Position numbers and translations under genes: made by a program. 64,000 bases of DNA from Desulfosoma sp. (lineage in GTDB: Bacteria; Desulfobacterota; Syntrophobacteria; Syntrophobacterales; DSM-9756): the NCBI GenBank assembly GCA_037481875.1, contig JBBFKY010000001.1, forward strand, positions 411,782 through 475,781, written 5' to 3'. Below are positions 61,707 through 64,000 of the stretch, piece after piece (position 1 is the first letter of the stretch; each line of letters starts with the position of its first letter). The notes beneath the pieces are model-generated. The model was not told where the DNA came from. It was given only the letters and a program-made list of their open reading frames with translations, and did not search any database.

Positions 61707-63674
61707 TTAGACCCGCACGCTGAGAGTTCCACCCAGGACAGAGTCCAGCACGTGCAGTGTGTTCACGGTCTTATCGGGCTCCTCGCTTGAAGAAGCCACC
61801 ATTGGGGCCGGCGTGGTGTTGAGCAGCCAGTGGGCGCTTTGTTCGTGAGCCAAGGTGCCGTTACCCTGGTGCACATCGACGGAAAAGTGGGTCAACTGAA
61901 GACCCTCCTTGGCAAGGACGTCTCTGAGCAATGCACTATTGCTGTGAAGAATGTGACGCACCTCAGGATGCTCCGTTTGAACCAAAGCGCTCACTTGATT
62001 CCCCTGGGTTTCGACCCTTAGAACCAGCCGGCCCAGGCTTTCAGGCTGAAGTTCCAGAGTCAAAACACTCTTGCCGCTCCGGGAAAGGGCTGCCAGTTTA
62101 CGGCCTAGTTCGTGAGGCCATTCGGGTTGGACAAGAGATAAAGTCGCTAGGTTTTCAGCGGCCTTGTTTTGGGCTGGGGAGGACGGCGAGATACTGGCCG
62201 AAGCCGGTCCCCAAAAAGATTCTCGGGCTGAGGTGTTGACGAATCCATCTTGAGAAGGTGGCGGTTGATTGTTGAAAGATGAAGAATCGCCTGCCGAGGA
62301 ATCCAGGGTGCTCGAATCCTTGCTCGTGACCGCAAGCTTTGCCTGTGAAAGATCCTTGGCGGTGTCTGTAAGCAGAGAGTCTGAAAAAAGGGATGGATTT
62401 TCCATGGATTCACCCACGCTTTCCGAAGAAATCAGAGACCAGGCAGCCGGTTGGCTTCCCTGACGGTACGTGGGGTCGAAGGTCAATCCTGTGGGTTTTT
62501 CGCTGAAATTTTGTCCATGAGCCTGAGAATCCCGGGAAGGAGAAAGGCTCGAGAACACCGAAGTATCTTCCATGAGTGAAGCTCCAGGTTCATGGAGACC
62601 CTTCGGACCTGTTTGACCGATCTCGTTTGAAAAGCTGCCGGTCCAAGATTGCGAAACGTTTTGGTGGAAAGACGCAAGTTCGGTCTTTTGAGGAATCCCG
62701 TTTGCCGAAGCCGAAGAAGGGAGCTGCAGAAGGTCTAGAGGGGGAGCGTCTTCGTTTGGAGCTTCAAGAGTCTCAGCTCTTTGGGCCTCAAGGATTGCGG
62801 AGTTTTCGGAAGAGTTTGTCTCCCCGACAGGCGTTTCCTTCATTTCGTCTTTTTTCGAGGCAAGGGATGCCTTGGAATCAGGTTCTTGAGTTCCGCCTTG
62901 GTTTTGGCTTCCTTGCCAAACGCTGAACGGCGAGTGCTCCCAAGGCCCTGTGAAATCCTCTTGAATCGCATCAAACATGCCTTCAGGGCCGAAGGTATCG
63001 GCAGGTGCTGTGGCATCAACGGTCTCGAAGGGGGTCGTGGCGGTTTTGTGAGACTCAAGAGAATCTGATGGAGCTTCCGCCACAGCCAGGAGATTCTTTA
63101 ATGTATTTATAAGCTGGTAGCGGTCATAAGATGAAGACCCTTCTCTTTCGTTCGGCTTGGATACGACCTGATCCTTTGTGTCGGACCAACGAATAGCTTT
63201 CAGAAGCTTTTGAAAGTCATCGAAAGAAAGCTGTTCCTGCCCGAAATCGGTCAAGGAATCTTCATGGCTGCGTTGCAACATGGCGACAAATTCTTCGAGG
63301 GATAGAGCTCCTTGATCGCCTGTGAGAGTCGCTGCTCTTTTGGTTTGATCCGCGCTTACGTGAAAGAGGGCAAGAATTTCCTGCACCAATAAAGGGTCCG
63401 CGATTTCCATGTGAGGCTTTTCACCGGTTTGGCCTCCGAGGACTTTCTGAGAACGATGCGGAAGTTCACGCTTCAAAATGGAAAGGTTTTGCGAAGTCCC
63501 GTAAACATTTCCGGCAGGCTGTTTGGTTTGTGAAAGTCCCCCGAGAAGAAGCCGGCTTTGTTGTTGCACTTCCGCAGCGAACAAGGAAGATTCCGTGGCG
63601 CGACTCAGCCTTTGTCTCTCCTTGCAAACAAAACGACTGACAAGTTCAGCGCGGCCGATGGAAAGTCCTTTCAT
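61707..63674 (-). CDS. fliK: Hook-length control protein FliK
   Basis: A 655-residue protein. The ATG at 63674 follows AAGGGG, and the sigma-54 promoter at 63738 puts the transcript start near 63727; a longer frame to 63908 would start before the promoter and is rejected. The long middle (about 100-520) is Ser/Gln/Glu-rich and disordered, typical of a ruler. The C-terminal Flg_hook domain has 'VLTLELQPESLGRLVLRVET' and 'HSNSALLRDVLAKEGLQLTH' with 'FSVDV'. It measures hook length and triggers the FlhB switch. Confidence 0.9.
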   Translation of the reverse strand: MKGLSIGRAELVSRFVCKERQRLSRATESSLFAAEVQQQSRLLLGGLSQTKQPAGNVYGTSQNLSILKRELPHRSQKVLGGQTGEKPHMEIADPLLVQEILALFHVSADQTKRAATLTGDQGALSLEEFVAMLQRSHEDSLTDFGQEQLSFDDFQKLLKAIRWSDTKDQVVSKPNEREGSSSYDRYQLINTLKNLLAVAEAPSDSLESHKTATTPFETVDATAPADTFGPEGMFDAIQEDFTGPWEHSPFSVWQGSQNQGGTQEPDSKASLASKKDEMKETPVGETNSSENSAILEAQRAETLEAPNEDAPPLDLLQLPSSASANGIPQKTELASFHQNVSQSWTGSFSNEIGQTGPKGLHEPGASLMEDTSVFSSLSPSRDSQAHGQNFSEKPTGLTFDPTYRQGSQPAAWSLISSESVGESMENPSLFSDSLLTDTAKDLSQAKLAVTSKDSSTLDSSAGDSSSFNNQPPPSQDGFVNTSARESFWGPASASISPSSPAQNKAAENLATLSLVQPEWPHELGRKLAALSRSGKSVLTLELQPESLGRLVLRVETQGNQVSALVQTEHPEVRHILHSNSALLRDVLAKEGLQLTHFSVDVHQGNGTLAHEQSAHWLLNTTPAPMVASSSEEPDKTVNTLHVLDSVLGGTLSVRV

Positions 63675-63737
63675 GAAAACCCCTTTTTTTTGTGAACCAA
63701 AAGTGAGCGTTTTCGACTTGTACCGCAGCCCTCTTTG

Positions 63738-63753
63738 AGCAAGCCGAATGCCA
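63738..63753 (-). promoter_or_regulatory. Sigma-54-type promoter for fliK-flgD-flgE
   Basis: Minus strand: TGGCAT, 5 bases, TTGCT; one mismatch (T for C at the last base of the minus 24 box), GG and GC 10 bases apart. Predicted start near 63727, about 53 bases before the fliK ATG. The remainder of the 63675-63910 gap shows nothing else. Confidence 0.65.
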
Positions 63754-63910
63754 GCCCGAGTGAAACCATTAAACATAATGTTTTCAATGGCTTGGATATT
63801 TACGGGTGGTATTGAGCATGGAGGGAAGGAGGAAATTTTTTCACCATGTCCTGCAAGAGTTGCCAAGCGTGGTGTTCGAAGGGCAAGACGGCAGGGGGCA
63901 AAAGCCAAGT

Positions 63911-63943
63911 GGGGGAAAAAGCCCTCAACGTCCTGTGAGGGCT
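63911..63943 (-). terminator. Terminator overlapping the motE stop codon
   Basis: Minus strand: AGCCCTCA, 8-base loop, TGAGGGCT, then TTTTT. The last TGA of motE is the first three bases of the second arm, so the hairpin includes the end of the coding sequence. Confidence 0.8.
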
Positions 63944-64000
63944 CTGGAGAGTTTGGCGGCTTTTTTGGTTTCCATGGAAGCGAGAATTTTGGCCACCTGA
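63925..64000 (-). CDS. C-terminal end of a MotE-like flagellar protein
   Basis: Only the last 24 codons are inside the window. They read 'QVAKILASMETKKAAKLSRA' and then LTGR-stop, which matches the end of the MgtE-N/MotE domain ('A-I-L-x-x-M-x-x-K-K-A-A-x-L'). In this phylum such a gene usually stands between fliJ and fliK, exactly this position. MotE is a chaperone-like partner of the stator protein MotC/MotB in other systems. The call rests on a short piece plus the gene order. Confidence 0.65.
   Translation of the reverse strand, partial: QVAKILASMETKKAAKLSRALTGR

Noticed and set aside
63840-63880. Possible sigma-54 site TGGCA...TTGC on the minus strand upstream of fliK
   Set aside because: Spacing is two bases too short; the site at 63738 fits better and is nearer to the start codon.
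61707-63908. Longer FliK reading frame starting at 63908
   Set aside because: It would begin upstream of the predicted promoter; the ATG at 63674 has a ribosome site.

Overview
The window carries no rRNA or tRNA gene, so the organism is inferred from gene content. It looks like a motile, piliated, Gram-negative bacterium of the Desulfobacterota (former Deltaproteobacteria); a relative of the Syntrophobacterales is plausible. Reasons: type IV minor pilins with PilY1, L- and P-ring flagellar genes (outer membrane), a che operon with cheD, cheX and cheZ, minus 24/minus 12 (sigma-54) promoters beside flagellar operons, and many c-di-GMP proteins. Assignments come from reading translations by eye; no database search was possible.

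Region 1 (1-19,100), pili and surface glycosylation. Two different minor-pilin sets lie next to each other. Set 1 is fimT-pilV-pilW-pilX followed by a convergent giant pilY1 (1685 aa). Set 2 is pilE-fimT-pilW-pilV-pilX-pilY1 (second PilY1 about 1255 aa, with a different N-terminus). Set 2 is followed, on the other strand, by a single-subunit STT3/PglB-type oligosaccharyltransferase and a DsbC/DsbG-like thiol isomerase. The set 1 proteins are rich in N-glycosylation sequons, above all the form D-N-x-S/T. I infer that this locus makes N-glycosylated, disulfide-rich pilus-tip complexes.

Region 2 (19,255-27,159), soluble signalling. Genes: hybrid histidine kinase, lipoprotein, FlaG, response regulator with a SHOCT-like tail, HD-GYP response regulator, PilZ protein, and a stand-alone histidine-kinase core. 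Two unrecognised genes follow, behind a very good sigma-54 promoter.

Region 3 (27,377-34,752), chemotaxis: cheR-cheD-cheY-cheX-cheB, then cheY-cheA-cheZ. CheA contains an apparent MshEN-type (c-di-GMP-binding family) tandem motif, and CheZ has an N-terminal HPt-like extension without the histidine. A diguanylate cyclase lies convergent to cheZ.

Region 4 (36,302-64,000), flagellum: a small CxxC protein gene (minus strand), a small gene plus flgM (plus strand), then about 26.5 kb of minus-strand flagellar operons. In order of transcription: motE (partial); fliK-flgD-flgE; motA-fliL-fliM-fliN-fliO-fliP-fliQ-fliR-flhB-flhA-flhF-flhG-fliA plus two small membrane-protein genes; flgF-flgG-flgA-flgH-flgI-motB-motB-flgJ; flgN-flgK-flgL. 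A sigma-54-like promoter precedes fliK, motA and flgF, and a sigma-28-like promoter precedes flgN. Flagellin, fliD, fliE-fliJ, flgB/flgC, cheW and receptor genes are not in the window.
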